Positions 30,688-40,359 of a stretch of 64,000 bases of DNA are shown here, in pieces (the first letter of the stretch is position 1; the number at the start of each line of letters is the position of its first letter). The DNA is from Staphylococcus simiae (GTDB lineage: Bacteria; Bacillota; Bacilli; Staphylococcales; Staphylococcaceae): assembly GCF_017357005.1 (NCBI RefSeq), contig NZ_CP071589.1:496001-560000 (forward strand), given 5' to 3'. The notes beneath the pieces are model-generated. The model searched no databases. It saw only the letters and a program-made list of their open reading frames with translations, and had not been told where the DNA came from. A program made the position numbers and the translations under genes.

Positions 30688-31755
30688 TTAAGCCCAGTGA
30701 TATCTTAAATAAGTTTTTTTCCAACCTTTATGTGCAGCAGTATCATCCATTGCTTTATTTAAATCTTCTTTACTATAAATATCATAGTATTCTTCAGGAA
30801 TTAATTTTTGTAAAGCTTGACGATATTCTTCATTTTCAAACGCTTGAATTAATTGTTCGAATTCTGTTTTAGTACTTCTAGAGCTACCAGATAATGTTAA
30901 ACCTTTCTCTAAAACATCACGAGTATTGATGCCAACTAAATCTTCTGTAACACCCATTAAAACTAATTGTCCTTGTCTATCAATTAAATCGATAGCTTGA
31001 TTAATCGCTGATTCAGAGAATTTACCGCCACAACATTCAAATACTGTATGCACGCCTTTGTGACTAGTAAAATCATAATCGAATACAAGATGTGTTGTAG
31101 CAAAGCTTTCGAATTCTTGTAATTTTTCTTCAACAGCACCAAAAACAAGTAAATTTTCTTTAGCAACACCATAAATATAATGAAGTGCAGTAGCTGCTAA
31201 ATAACCAACAGGACCATCACCAAAGACTGCAACTTGTGGTGAAGAAGATGTTGTAAGTTCTTGAAGTTGGTTGATAGGGAATAAAGATACTGAACATAAT
31301 TCTGATAATAAAGCGACATCTTCATCTAAATGCTCTGGAATTTTAACGATATTTTCCCCGGGAACAACCATTCTATCTTGGCAAATTCCATCATAGCCAC
31401 TACCCATGAATACAGCATTTTCATCATAGTTATCCATTAAATCAGTTTTTTCAAAATCACCATGACGTAGACGGGATGGAATATTTGGAACGATGACAAC
31501 TTTATCGCCTTGAGTAAAATTAGGATGCTTAGAATCTTCAATAGTTCCTATACCTTCATGGAATAAAGCCATTGGCAATTTTTTATCTAATGCTTCTTGA
31601 CGACGATTACCAGTATAGTAACGTAAGTCAGCATGACATACACTTGCTTTTGTAGGATTTACAATTACATCGCCCTCATTAAAGTCATGCTCAATCGTCG
31701 TATATTCAAATTCACCTGGTTTGATTAAACGATATACATTTGATTTTATGCTCAT
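30688..31755 (-). CDS. TarJ-like zinc-type alcohol dehydrogenase (ribitol/ribulose-phosphate)
   Basis: A 355-residue medium-chain dehydrogenase resembling TarJ/Bcs1, which interconverts ribulose 5-phosphate and ribitol 5-phosphate for wall teichoic acid. Shared features include KASVCHADLRYYTGNRRQEA, LPMALFHEGIGTI and a nucleotide fold with FGDGPVGYLAA. The Cys and HE residues are the zinc ligands. It starts 210 bp from the divergent araB. In this permease/regulator/kinase setting it more likely serves pentitol catabolism than wall synthesis, but the reaction direction cannot be read from sequence. Confidence 0.8.
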   Translation of the reverse strand: MSIKSNVYRLIKPGEFEYTTIEHDFNEGDVIVNPTKASVCHADLRYYTGNRRQEALDKKLPMALFHEGIGTIEDSKHPNFTQGDKVVIVPNIPSRLRHGDFEKTDLMDNYDENAVFMGSGYDGICQDRMVVPGENIVKIPEHLDEDVALLSELCSVSLFPINQLQELTTSSSPQVAVFGDGPVGYLAATALHYIYGVAKENLLVFGAVEEKLQEFESFATTHLVFDYDFTSHKGVHTVFECCGGKFSESAINQAIDLIDRQGQLVLMGVTEDLVGINTRDVLEKGLTLSGSSRSTKTEFEQLIQAFENEEYRQALQKLIPEEYYDIYSKEDLNKAMDDTAAHKGWKKTYLRYHWA

Positions 31756-31804
31756 TTATGTTCATCTCCTATTAATTTGTGTTTATTTTGTATACAACAA
31801 CAAT

Positions 31805-31818
31805 AGTAAACGCTTACA
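31805..31818. promoter_or_regulatory. CcpA cre-like site 1
   Basis: AGTAAACGCTTACA matches the consensus TGWAANCGNTNWCA at 13 of 14 positions. It is nearest the dehydrogenase side of the divergent promoter region and suggests glucose repression of the permease operon. Confidence 0.65.
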
Positions 31819-31914
31819 CTTACATAAGTCAATAGTTTTATGCGTGATTTTGCTCATAATTTTATTTTTAAGTTTAAAAGCATTGATTTTTTGTTCGTTT
31901 ATGCTTATTATTTA

Positions 31915-31928
31915 AGAAAACGCTTTCT
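31915..31928. promoter_or_regulatory. CcpA cre-like site 2
   Basis: AGAAAACGCTTTCT matches the cre consensus at 12 of 14 positions and is nearly palindromic. It lies 37 bp before the araB start, so it would repress araB under glucose. Confidence 0.6.
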
Positions 31929-31965
31929 AACAATAAAAAGTGGTTTACTTAATGGGGGTATTATA

Positions 31966-33600
31966 ATGACTTATAGTATAGGAATTGATTTTGGCACTGG
32001 TTCAGGTCGTGCTTTTTTAATAGATACAGATAATGGACAAGTAGTAGCAAAATATATTAAGCCTTATACACACGGCACTATAGAACGTTCTTTACATGGA
32101 AAGAAGATGCCGCATTCATTTGCATTACAAAACGGAAATGACTATATGGAAGTGATTGAAGAAGGTATTCCTAATATCATGGAACAAGCTCAAGTTGCTC
32201 CAGAAGAAGTTGTAGGTATTGGAATTGATTTTACGTCATCAACAGTTATTTTTACAGATGATCAATTGACACCAATTCATAATTTACCTGGATTTGAAGA
32301 TAATCCACATGCCTATGTTAAATTATGGAAACATCATGGTGCGCATAAAGAAGCAGATTTATTATTTCAAACTGCATTAGCAAATAAAAATCGTTGGTTA
32401 GGTTATTATGGATATAATGTAAGTAGTGAGTGGATGATTCCAAAAATTATGGAAGTCATGAATCAAGCTCCAGAAGTTATGGAAGTAACTGATAATATTA
32501 TGGAAGCAGGAGACTGGATAGTTAATAAGCTAACAGGGGATAATGTCCGCTCTAACTGTGGATTAGGTTTTAAATCATTTTGGGAAGAAGAAGCTGGATT
32601 CCACTATGATTTATTCGATAAAGTAGATAAAAATTTATCACAAGTAGTTAGAGATAAAGTAGATGCACCTATTGTAAAAATTGGTGAAACTGTAGGAACA
32701 CTTGACCCTGCAATGGCAGAAAAATTAGGATTATCTCCAAATACTAAAGTGAGTCCATTTATTATAGACGCACATTCAAGTTTATTAGGTATTGGTTCAG
32801 AGCAAGATAAACAAATGACCATGGTCATTGGTACAAGTACATGTCATTTAATGTTAAATGAACAACAACACGAAGTACCTGGGATTTCTGGTTCAGTAAA
32901 AGGTGCAATAATCCCAGAATTATATGCTTATGAAGCAGGACAATCCGCAGTTGGTGATTTATTTGAATATGTTGTCAAACAGACACCTAAAGAATATATG
33001 GATGAAGCAGAACAACAAGGAATTTCAATTTTTGAATTGTTGAATAATAAAGTAAAAGATCAATTACCAGGTGAAAGTGGCTTGATTGCTTTAGATTGGC
33101 ATAATGGTAACAGAAGTGTTTTAAGTGATAGTAATTTAACTGGATGTTTATTTGGTTTAACATTACAAACTAAACATGAAGAAATTTATCGTGCTTATTT
33201 AGAAGCAACGGCATTTGGTACTAAGATGATTATGCAACAATATCAAAGTTGGAATATGGATGTAGAAACGGTCTTTGCTTGTGGTGGTATTCCTAAAAAG
33301 AATCCATTAATGATGGACATTTATGCTAATGTTTTAAATAAAAAAGTAACTGTCATTGATAGTGAATTTGCTCCAGCGATTGGGGCAGCAATTTTAGGTG
33401 CTGTTTGCGGTGGTGCACATCAATCATTAAATGAAGCTATCAATGCCATGAAAGAACCTGTGCTATATGAAATTATCCCAGAAGAACAAAAAGTTAAACG
33501 TTATAAAAAATTATTTAGCGCTTATAAAGAATTACATGATATTCACGGTTATAAAAAAGCTAGAATTATGCGTAACGTTAATAAATTAAAAGAAAGTTAA
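31966..33600 (+). CDS. araB: Ribulokinase
   Basis: A 544-residue FGGY carbohydrate kinase that phosphorylates ribulose with ATP. The N-terminal IGIDFGTGSGRAFL phosphate loop and the C-terminal ATXACGGIPKKNPLMMDIY-type nucleotide motif (VFACGGIPKKNP) are typical of AraB. I chose ATG 31966 after GGGGGT; a frame open from 31840 runs through the promoter and cre sites. There is no araA or araD nearby, so it probably works with the divergent dehydrogenase and permease rather than in a classical arabinose operon. Confidence 0.9.
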   Translation: MTYSIGIDFGTGSGRAFLIDTDNGQVVAKYIKPYTHGTIERSLHGKKMPHSFALQNGNDYMEVIEEGIPNIMEQAQVAPEEVVGIGIDFTSSTVIFTDDQLTPIHNLPGFEDNPHAYVKLWKHHGAHKEADLLFQTALANKNRWLGYYGYNVSSEWMIPKIMEVMNQAPEVMEVTDNIMEAGDWIVNKLTGDNVRSNCGLGFKSFWEEEAGFHYDLFDKVDKNLSQVVRDKVDAPIVKIGETVGTLDPAMAEKLGLSPNTKVSPFIIDAHSSLLGIGSEQDKQMTMVIGTSTCHLMLNEQQHEVPGISGSVKGAIIPELYAYEAGQSAVGDLFEYVVKQTPKEYMDEAEQQGISIFELLNNKVKDQLPGESGLIALDWHNGNRSVLSDSNLTGCLFGLTLQTKHEEIYRAYLEATAFGTKMIMQQYQSWNMDVETVFACGGIPKKNPLMMDIYANVLNKKVTVIDSEFAPAIGAAILGAVCGGAHQSLNEAINAMKEPVLYEIIPEEQKVKRYKKLFSAYKELHDIHGYKKARIMRNVNKLKES

Positions 33601-33620
33601 AATGACATAATTAATTACAG

Positions 33621-33654
33621 CACACCTGCCAGATATTAAAGATTGGCGGGTGTG
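33621..33654 (+). terminator. araB terminator
   Basis: CACACCTGCCA pairs with TTGGCGGGTGTG; the following sequence is only moderately T-rich. Confidence 0.6.
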
Positions 33655-33735
33655 TTGTCGTCTTAAGTTATTATATTTAAGTCAATGGTTGAGTAAACAA
33701 TTTTTTAGAAAGTTATATTTGCATGACAACATTGG

Positions 33736-34007
33736 GAGTGGGACAGAAATAAATTTTATATAAAATTTATTTCGTAGATGCCCGTCTTGCACATTTAAAG
33801 CTACTTAGATTTTAATCTTTAGTAGCTTTTATGCAATTGTTGCGTTAGCAACCAATTGTAATCCCTATATTTCTCTATGACGGGTCCCTCCCACCCCCGG
33901 CAAGACTGACTAGGTTTTCAAAATGGTGATTTATCAACGCTTTGAACACCAGACAGTTACTGCCAAATGCTTAAATTTAAGTGTGAAATACGTTTTGTCC
34001 CAGGCTC
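33736..34007. repeat. Modular intergenic repeat, copy B (long form)
   Basis: Runs from GAGTGGGACAGAAAT to TTTTGTCCCAGGCTC, reversed relative to copy A. It includes the central module from ATGCCCGTCTTGCACAT to CTATGACGGGTCCCTCCC, which forms its own GCCCGTC/GACGGGT hairpin. The rest of the 834-bp araB-epimerase gap is AT-rich with no gene that I can see. Confidence 0.75.
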
Positions 34008-34337
34008 GACATAAATATATGTCAACAATAATTAACATATATTTATAGTAAGAACTGAGGATAGAAATAGCGTGTTAATCATATTTTGGTTGTTATTTAT
34101 AACAATCGGTATTACTCCTAATTAAGACACTTATTTATTCATTGATAGCTATATACGTTGTTTGTTAGTTAAGATAAACAGTATTTTTGATTTTAATATC
34201 AAATATTATGGCTAAGAACACTACATCATTATATGTGACTAAGTGAAATTAATGATAATAGTAATTTATAAACTTTAGCTAACATAAGGCAGTTTTTACA
34301 TTTTTTATGACTAACAGATGTATTCACGGAGTATACA

Positions 34338-34360
34338 AGTAAGCGCTTTTATATTATAAT
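34338..34360 (+). promoter_or_regulatory. cre-like site and -10 box before the SDR gene
   Basis: AGTAAGCGCTTTTA (34338-34351) matches the CcpA cre consensus at 12 of 14 positions and is followed by TATAAT at 34355-34360. CcpA binding here would block the promoter. Confidence 0.45.
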
Positions 34361-34434
34361 GAAGACGAAAAAGAATAATATGTGCACATCAAAAGGACAT
34401 ATGTTTTTCAAAAGAGACAAAGGAGATAATTTCT

Positions 34435-35394
34435 ATGAAAAAAATTATGATTACAGGTGCATTGGGACAAATTGGGACTGAATTGGTAGTTAAATGCAGA
34501 GAAATTTATGGGACAGATAATGTATTGGCTACAGATATTAGAGAGCCTGAAGCAGATTCTCCAGTACAGGATGGGCCATTTGAAATTTTAGATGTTACAG
34601 ATCGAGATCATATGTTTGAATTAATTGAAAATTTTGGTGCAGATAGCTTAATGCATATGGCTGCACTTTTGTCTGCTACAGCAGAAAAAAATCCACTTCT
34701 GGCATGGGATTTGAATATGGGTGGATTAATGAATGCATTAGAAGCGGCTAGAACCTATCATCTACATTTCTTCACGCCAAGTTCAATTGGCGCATTTGGA
34801 GATTCTACACCTAAAGTAAACACACCACAAGTGACTATTCAACAACCAACAACTATGTATGGAGTAAACAAAGTTGCAGGAGAATTACTATGTCAATATT
34901 ACTTTAATAAATTTGGTGTAGATACTAGAAGCGTGAGATTCCCTGGTTTGATTTCGCACGTTAAGGAACCTGGTGGAGGTACTACTGATTATGCCGTTGA
35001 AATTTTCTTTGATGCGGTGAGAAAAGGTCATTATACAAGCTTTATTGATAAAGGGACATATATGGATATGATGTATATGGACGATGCCATTGATGCTATT
35101 ATCAAATTAATGGAAGCTGATGGAGCAAAATTAGAAACAAGAAATGGCTATAATTTAAGTGCGATGAGTTTTGATCCAGAGATGGTAACAGCTGCTATTC
35201 AAGAACATTATCCAGAATTTACAATCGATTATGAAGTTGACCCAGTGCGTCAAAGTATTGCCAATAGTTGGCCTGACTCCATTGATACAAGTTGTTCACG
35301 TGGTGAATGGGGATTTAATCCTAAATATGATTTAGAAGGTATGACAAAATTAATGTTAGATGCTATTGAACAAAAAGAAGCTATTACAAAATAA
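34435..35394 (+). CDS. SDR-type L-threonine dehydrogenase / NAD-dependent epimerase family
   Basis: A 319-residue extended SDR. The NAD motif [11 protein letters not shown] is at residues 6-16, and the catalytic set is Ser in SSIGAFG plus YGVNK (YxxxK). The sequence resembles the UDP-galactose-epimerase-like threonine dehydrogenases that make 2-amino-3-ketobutyrate, the substrate of Kbl. That partner (kbl) is encoded at 22414. Start ATG follows AAAGGAG. The alternative is a nucleotide-sugar epimerase, but no sugar-nucleotide genes are nearby. Confidence 0.75.
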   Translation: MKKIMITGALGQIGTELVVKCREIYGTDNVLATDIREPEADSPVQDGPFEILDVTDRDHMFELIENFGADSLMHMAALLSATAEKNPLLAWDLNMGGLMNALEAARTYHLHFFTPSSIGAFGDSTPKVNTPQVTIQQPTTMYGVNKVAGELLCQYYFNKFGVDTRSVRFPGLISHVKEPGGGTTDYAVEIFFDAVRKGHYTSFIDKGTYMDMMYMDDAIDAIIKLMEADGAKLETRNGYNLSAMSFDPEMVTAAIQEHYPEFTIDYEVDPVRQSIANSWPDSIDTSCSRGEWGFNPKYDLEGMTKLMLDAIEQKEAITK

Positions 35395-35437
35395 TTAGCC
35401 AATATATTAAAAATAATTCATAAATAAAGGATAAGAT

Positions 35438-35472
35438 AAACAGCCAAAGTAATATGTACTTTGGTTGTTTGA
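35438..35472 (+). terminator. Terminator after the SDR gene
   Basis: AAACAGCCAAAGTA pairs with TACTTTGGTTGTTT. Confidence 0.8.
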
Positions 35473-35548
35473 CGTTTAATGAAATTACTTTAGTTGATAA
35501 CTAACATAAATAGGATAATAGTACCCTAAAAAGGAGTGGTACAGAAAG

Positions 35549-35806
35549 GAGTGGGGCAGAAATAAATTTATTTCGTATATGCCCGTCTTGCACATTTAAA
35601 GCTACTTAGATTTTAATCTTTAGAAGCTTTTATGCAATTGTTGCGTTAGCAACCAATTGTAATCCCTATATTTTTCTATGACGGGTCCCTCCCTCCCCGG
35701 CAAGGCTGACTAGGTTTGTAAAACGTACACTTATCAATATTAAAAAAACAGACAGTCACTGCTAAACACGTTAAATTAAGTGTGAAATGTTTTTTATTTC
35801 AGGTTC
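35549..35806. repeat. Modular intergenic repeat, copy C (long form)
   Basis: Same orientation and layout as copy B, including the GCCCGTC/GACGGGT module, with more divergence in the right third. A second partial end (AGGAGTGGTACAG, from about 35532) lies just before it, as if the terminus had been duplicated. It occupies most of the 581-bp gap before ilvE. Confidence 0.72.
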
Positions 35807-35975
35807 ATCGGAAACATACTACTTGTCAACAAGAAAAAAGGACATATATACTAAAATGTATGTCAAAATGGTAATTAATTTTGAATTTTTAGAAAATTAA
35901 TTGCTAAGTAATTTCACGATTGCTATAATTTAAATTAAATTATTTGAACAATATTATTATTAGGAGGCAATAATC

Positions 35976-37052
35976 ATGTCACAAAATGTTAAAGTTGAAC
36001 AACGTCAATCATTAAAAGAAAAACCTGATACATCTAGTCTAGGTTTCGGTAAATATTTTACAGATTACATGTTGAGTTACGATTATGATGCAGATAAAGG
36101 ATGGCATGATTTGAAGATTGTACCTTATGGGCCAATAGAAGTATCTCCAGCCGCACAAGGTATTCATTATGGTCAATCAGTATTTGAAGGGTTAAAAGCC
36201 TATAAACGTAACGGAGAAGTCGTGTTATTCCGTCCTGAAGAGAACTTTAAACGTATTAACAATTCATTAGCACGTTTAGAAATGCCACAAGTTGATGAAG
36301 CGACATTACTCGAAGGGTTAAAACAATTAGTAGATTTAGAAAGAGACTGGGTACCTGAAGGTGAAGGTCAATCTTTATACATTAGACCGTTTGTGTTCGC
36401 AACAGCTGGTGAATTAGGCGTAGGTGCATCTCATCAATATAAATTATTAATTATTTTATCGCCATCAGGTACATATTATGGTGGAGACACTTTAAAACCA
36501 ACTAAAATTTATGTAGAAGATGAATATGTTCGTGCAGTAAGAGGTGGCGTAGGATTTGCTAAAGTAGCAGGTAACTATGCTGCAAGTTTATTAGCACAAA
36601 CAAATGCTAATAATTTGGGATATGACCAAGTATTATGGCTAGATGGTGTTGAACAAAAGTATGTTGAAGAAGTAGGAAGTATGAATATCTTCTTTGTTGA
36701 AAATGGTAAAGTAGTAACACCTGAATTAAATGGAAGTATTTTACCTGGTATTACACGTAAATCAATTATCGAATTAGCGAAAGATTTAGGCTATGAAGTT
36801 GAAGAACGTCGCGTTTCAATTGATGAATTATTCGAAGCCTATGATAAAGGTGAATTAACAGAGGTATTTGGAAGTGGTACTGCTGCTGTTATCTCACCAG
36901 TAGGAACATTACGTTATGAAGATAGAGAAATTGTTATCAATAATAATGAAACTGGTGAAGTTACACAAAAACTATATGACGTCTATACTGGAATCCAAAA
37001 TGGAACATTAGATGATAAATATGGCTGGAGAGTAGTCGTACCTAATTATTAA
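35976..37052 (+). CDS. ilvE: Branched-chain amino acid aminotransferase
   Basis: A 358-residue class IV PLP aminotransferase that interconverts leucine, isoleucine and valine with their 2-oxo acids, using glutamate or oxoglutarate. [16 protein letters not shown] contains the PLP lysine (FAKVAGNY), and the [11 protein letters not shown] and [12 protein letters not shown] segments are family signatures. Start ATG follows TAGGAGG. It is monocistronic between a repeat and a terminator. No T-box was seen upstream. Confidence 0.95.
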   Translation: MSQNVKVEQRQSLKEKPDTSSLGFGKYFTDYMLSYDYDADKGWHDLKIVPYGPIEVSPAAQGIHYGQSVFEGLKAYKRNGEVVLFRPEENFKRINNSLARLEMPQVDEATLLEGLKQLVDLERDWVPEGEGQSLYIRPFVFATAGELGVGASHQYKLLIILSPSGTYYGGDTLKPTKIYVEDEYVRAVRGGVGFAKVAGNYAASLLAQTNANNLGYDQVLWLDGVEQKYVEEVGSMNIFFVENGKVVTPELNGSILPGITRKSIIELAKDLGYEVEERRVSIDELFEAYDKGELTEVFGSGTAAVISPVGTLRYEDREIVINNNETGEVTQKLYDVYTGIQNGTLDDKYGWRVVVPNY

Positions 37053-37068
37053 TATTTATGAATTAATG

Positions 37069-37106
37069 AGCTACAAATGTTGGTATATAGCATTTTGTAG
37101 CTTGTT
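37069..37106 (+). terminator. ilvE terminator
   Basis: AGCTACAAATG pairs with CATTTTGTAGCT, followed by TGTTTATTTTT. Confidence 0.75.
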
Positions 37107-37205
37107 TATTTTTATTAATTTAGCATAGTCATTTCTTATATTTGTATGACGTACCTAATTATAATACGATTAAATAGAAAAAGAGACATAGGAGTATAGA
37201 TATCA

Positions 37206-37889
37206 ATGGAATGGATTTTATTTGATAAGGACGGGACGTTAATAGAGTTTGATCATAGTTGGGAAAAAATAGGCGTAAGATTTGTTGAACAATTATTAGA
37301 AACATTTCCAGTTTATGATAAAGAAGCAGCACTTAGACAGTTAGGCGTAATTAATAACAAAATAAATCCACAATCAGTGATGGGGTCAGGCTCGTTAACA
37401 CAAATTATAGAAGCTTTTAATGATGTAACACATAGTGATACTACTGATTGGGCTAAATCAACAAGTCAAAAATTAGTCGATAACAGAGAACCAGAAATTA
37501 ATTGGGTTCAAGGTGTTAAGGACGCTATATTAAATTTGAAGCAACAAGGCTATAAAGTAGGTATTGTGACAAGTGATACTAAAAAAGGTGTAGATCAATT
37601 TTTAGAGTATACGAATAGTGAAAATTTATTTGACTTAATCATTTCAACAGAAGCTCATGCCTATGAAAAACCTGATGCTAGAGTGTTAGCACCTCTATTT
37701 GAACATTATCAAGTTGAACCACAACAAGTTGCAATAGTTGGTGATACCAATAATGATATGCAAACAGCAGTTAATGCGAAACTTGGTCTTGCAGTTGGTG
37801 TATTAACAGGTATAGCAACAAGAGAAGAATTAGACCAAGCAGATGTAATCATTGATAGTGCCAAAGACATTTTGGATGTTATTAAATAA
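37206..37889 (+). CDS. HAD-superfamily phosphatase
   Basis: A 227-residue HAD hydrolase. The motif I aspartates are in FDKDGTL (residues 6-12), motif II is TSDTKKG and motif IV is GDTNNDM. The alpha-helical cap suggests a small-molecule phosphatase of the phosphoglycolate-phosphatase subgroup. It sits between ilvE and the deoxynucleoside kinases as in other staphylococci; substrate unknown. Confidence 0.85.
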   Translation: MEWILFDKDGTLIEFDHSWEKIGVRFVEQLLETFPVYDKEAALRQLGVINNKINPQSVMGSGSLTQIIEAFNDVTHSDTTDWAKSTSQKLVDNREPEINWVQGVKDAILNLKQQGYKVGIVTSDTKKGVDQFLEYTNSENLFDLIISTEAHAYEKPDARVLAPLFEHYQVEPQQVAIVGDTNNDMQTAVNAKLGLAVGVLTGIATREELDQADVIIDSAKDILDVIK

Positions 37890-37957
37890 ATTATAGCTAT
37901 GAATTAATAAATTATCATAGCGTCATTTATTAATTCTTCCTAATCAAATCAAAACTA

Positions 37958-38006
37958 AAGTCCCATTAATGTTAAGCTCATACGAAACACTAATGGGACT
38001 TATATT
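37958..38006 (+). terminator. HAD gene terminator, next to a MITE-like insertion
   Basis: AAGTCCCATTA (37958-37968) pairs with TAATGGGACTT (37991-38001). The right arm overlaps the left 8-bp target duplication of the element at 38007, so the insertion landed at the terminator's tail. Confidence 0.8.
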
Positions 38007-38300
38007 GGTTCTCTAACAAATCGGATTGATACATAATTAAATTTTCAAGCCTCGCTATGCTCAACCTTGCCCGTCTTGCACATTAAAGTAAAAATTTTAT
38101 TTTCAAAATTTTTCTATGACGGGTCCCTGCATTGCATGAAAAAACTGGATAACCAGTTTTTCTGTGTTAGGTCCCTTCCTAGGGTGCTGTCTCAGCCTGT
38201 AGTCTTCGACTAGCACTGCTCCCTCAGGAGTCTCGGCTTCAAATTAATTTTCGTTTTAAATTATTCATTTTTATTTATCAGTCTTAAAAAATAGAGAACC
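38007..38300. mobile_element. 294-bp MITE-like element with ISL3-type ends
   Basis: It begins GGTTCTCTAACAAATCGGAT and ends (inverted) GGTTCTCTATTTTTTAAGAC. The outer 9 bp are identical and a GATTGATA/GACTGATA block matches further in. The ends resemble those of the ISL3 element at 19384. CTTATATT flanks it on both sides (37999-38006 and 38301-38308), a perfect 8-bp target duplication, the size ISL3 elements make. It has no transposase. The interior carries the GCCCGTC...GACGGGTCCC hairpin module also found in the long intergenic repeats, plus further hairpins. It fills most of the 543-bp gap. Confidence 0.8.
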
Positions 38301-38432
38301 CTTATATTATAGGTATTAAATAAATAACAATACTGACTAAGGTATAAAATTGTGTTTTCTTTGTCTAAAAATTAGCGTAATATACCCTCTTTATACGCAC
38401 ATCATTAATTATTTTTACGAATTATCAAGTTG

Positions 38433-39098
38433 TTATTGTCGCTGATCAATAGCACGGTGCGTATTAATAATATAGGCAATTTTATCAATGATAGGATCTA
38501 AAGAATCTGGGTTAGTATGAATATCATAGTCATTGATATTCACTCTAACTACTGGACACGCATTAAATTGATTAATCCAATCATCATAACGTTTAAACAA
38601 TTTTTTCCAGTAATCTGGATCAGTATTAATTTCCATTTCACGTCCACGTTCTTTAATACGTTTAATGACTTCATCATAATCACATTCTAAATAGATAAGG
38701 ACATCAGGTTTTGGAAAATAAGGTGTCATGACCATAGCATTAAATAAATCGGAATACGTTTGGAAATCTTCTTCTGTCATCGTACCTTGTTCCTCGTGCA
38801 TTTTAGCAAAAATGTCAACATCTTCATAGATAGAACGATCTTGTATAAATCCACCGCCATATTCAAACATACGTTTTTGTTCTTTAAAACGTTCTGCTAA
38901 AAAATAAATTTGTAAGTGAAAACTCCATCGCTGAAAGTCATTATAAAACTTGTCTAAATAAGGATTATGATCAACATTTTCGAAAGAAGTTTTGAAATTA
39001 AGTTTGTCTGCAAGTGCCTGTGTTAAAGTAGATTTACCAACACCTACAGTACCTGCTATCGTAATAATTGCATTTTGAGGTATATCAAAATTAGTCAT
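38433..39098 (-). CDS. Deoxynucleoside kinase, Dck-like
   Basis: A 221-residue kinase that salvages deoxyadenosine and deoxycytidine. The P-loop is GTVGVGKST near residue 16, DRSIYED is the base/sugar-binding motif, and the LID has RIKERGREME. It starts 8 nt inside the end of the upstream Dgk-like gene, so translation is coupled. The Dck label follows the Bacillus pair; substrate preference is not certain from sequence. Confidence 0.87.
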   Translation of the reverse strand: MTNFDIPQNAIITIAGTVGVGKSTLTQALADKLNFKTSFENVDHNPYLDKFYNDFQRWSFHLQIYFLAERFKEQKRMFEYGGGFIQDRSIYEDVDIFAKMHEEQGTMTEEDFQTYSDLFNAMVMTPYFPKPDVLIYLECDYDEVIKRIKERGREMEINTDPDYWKKLFKRYDDWINQFNACPVVRVNINDYDIHTNPDSLDPIIDKIAYIINTHRAIDQRQ

Positions 39099-39708
39099 GA
39101 GTTATATCTCCTATCATTGGTTGAATTAGTTGTAAGATATACTGATAATCTTCAGCATTTTGTATAAAATCGAGATGGCTTGTATCAATTAACACAACAT
39201 GTTCACCATTATTTTTTAATGATTCATAGTATTCACGATAATCTTTTTTGAGTGCTAATAAATAATCATCTTCAATTTGATGTTCAAAAGAACGATTACG
39301 TTTAGCGATTCTAGATTTTAAAATGTCCAAATCTGCATCTAAAAAGATAATCATATTCGGCATAATCATATCTTCAGTTAAAATATCGTATATTTTACTA
39401 AATTTATGATATTCAGTAGGATTAAGTGTATTTTTAGCGAATATTTTATTTTTATGAATATGATAATCGCTCACGACACCTTGATTGAGTTCAGCAACAT
39501 CCTTAAATTGCTTATATCTATTACATAAAAAGAACATTTCTGTTTGAAAACTCCATTTTGAAATATCTTCATAAAAATCTGATAAAAATGGATTCTCACC
39601 AATAATTTCTTTTTCTTCAAAAAAGTCGAGTGTCTGGCTTAATTTATGTGCTAATGACGATTTGCCAACACCAATAGGTCCTTCAATTGCTATAAAAGGT
39701 TTATTCAT
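39091..39708 (-). CDS. Deoxynucleoside kinase, Dgk-like
   Basis: A 205-residue kinase that probably phosphorylates deoxyguanosine. P-loop GPIGVGKSS begins near residue 9, the D-R/H-type catalytic motif is SDYHIHKNK, and the LID is RIAKRNR. I chose the ATG at 39708 (MNKPFIAIEG) after GGAGTTG; the frame open to 39753 has no homology there. Divergent from tadA, with only 66 bp between the starts, so the promoters overlap. Confidence 0.87.
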   Translation of the reverse strand: MNKPFIAIEGPIGVGKSSLAHKLSQTLDFFEEKEIIGENPFLSDFYEDISKWSFQTEMFFLCNRYKQFKDVAELNQGVVSDYHIHKNKIFAKNTLNPTEYHKFSKIYDILTEDMIMPNMIIFLDADLDILKSRIAKRNRSFEHQIEDDYLLALKKDYREYYESLKNNGEHVVLIDTSHLDFIQNAEDYQYILQLIQPMIGDITHD

Positions 39709-39774
39709 ATTCACAACTCCAAATGTTAAAATAGACAATGAGTATTGTAACATAAGTGAGGGATATGAACATAA

Positions 39775-40245
<471 letters not shown>

Positions 40246-40359
40246 AGGATAGTACATCAATGCCAAGTTTTGGTAAAATAAGCAATATAACAATATATAA
40301 TATAAATTTTGATAATGATATTTTGTAATGAAACAATATAGATAGAAAGAGGGAACAAC

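Noticed and set aside
31721-31915. 64-residue frame in the divergent araB control region
   Set aside because: It crosses both the dehydrogenase start and a cre site; low-complexity hydrophobic translation from AT-rich DNA.
35900-35975. T-box or riboswitch before ilvE
   Set aside because: The gap is occupied by the intergenic repeat and AT-rich DNA; I see no T-box sequence (AGGGTGGNACCGCG-type) or aptamer core.
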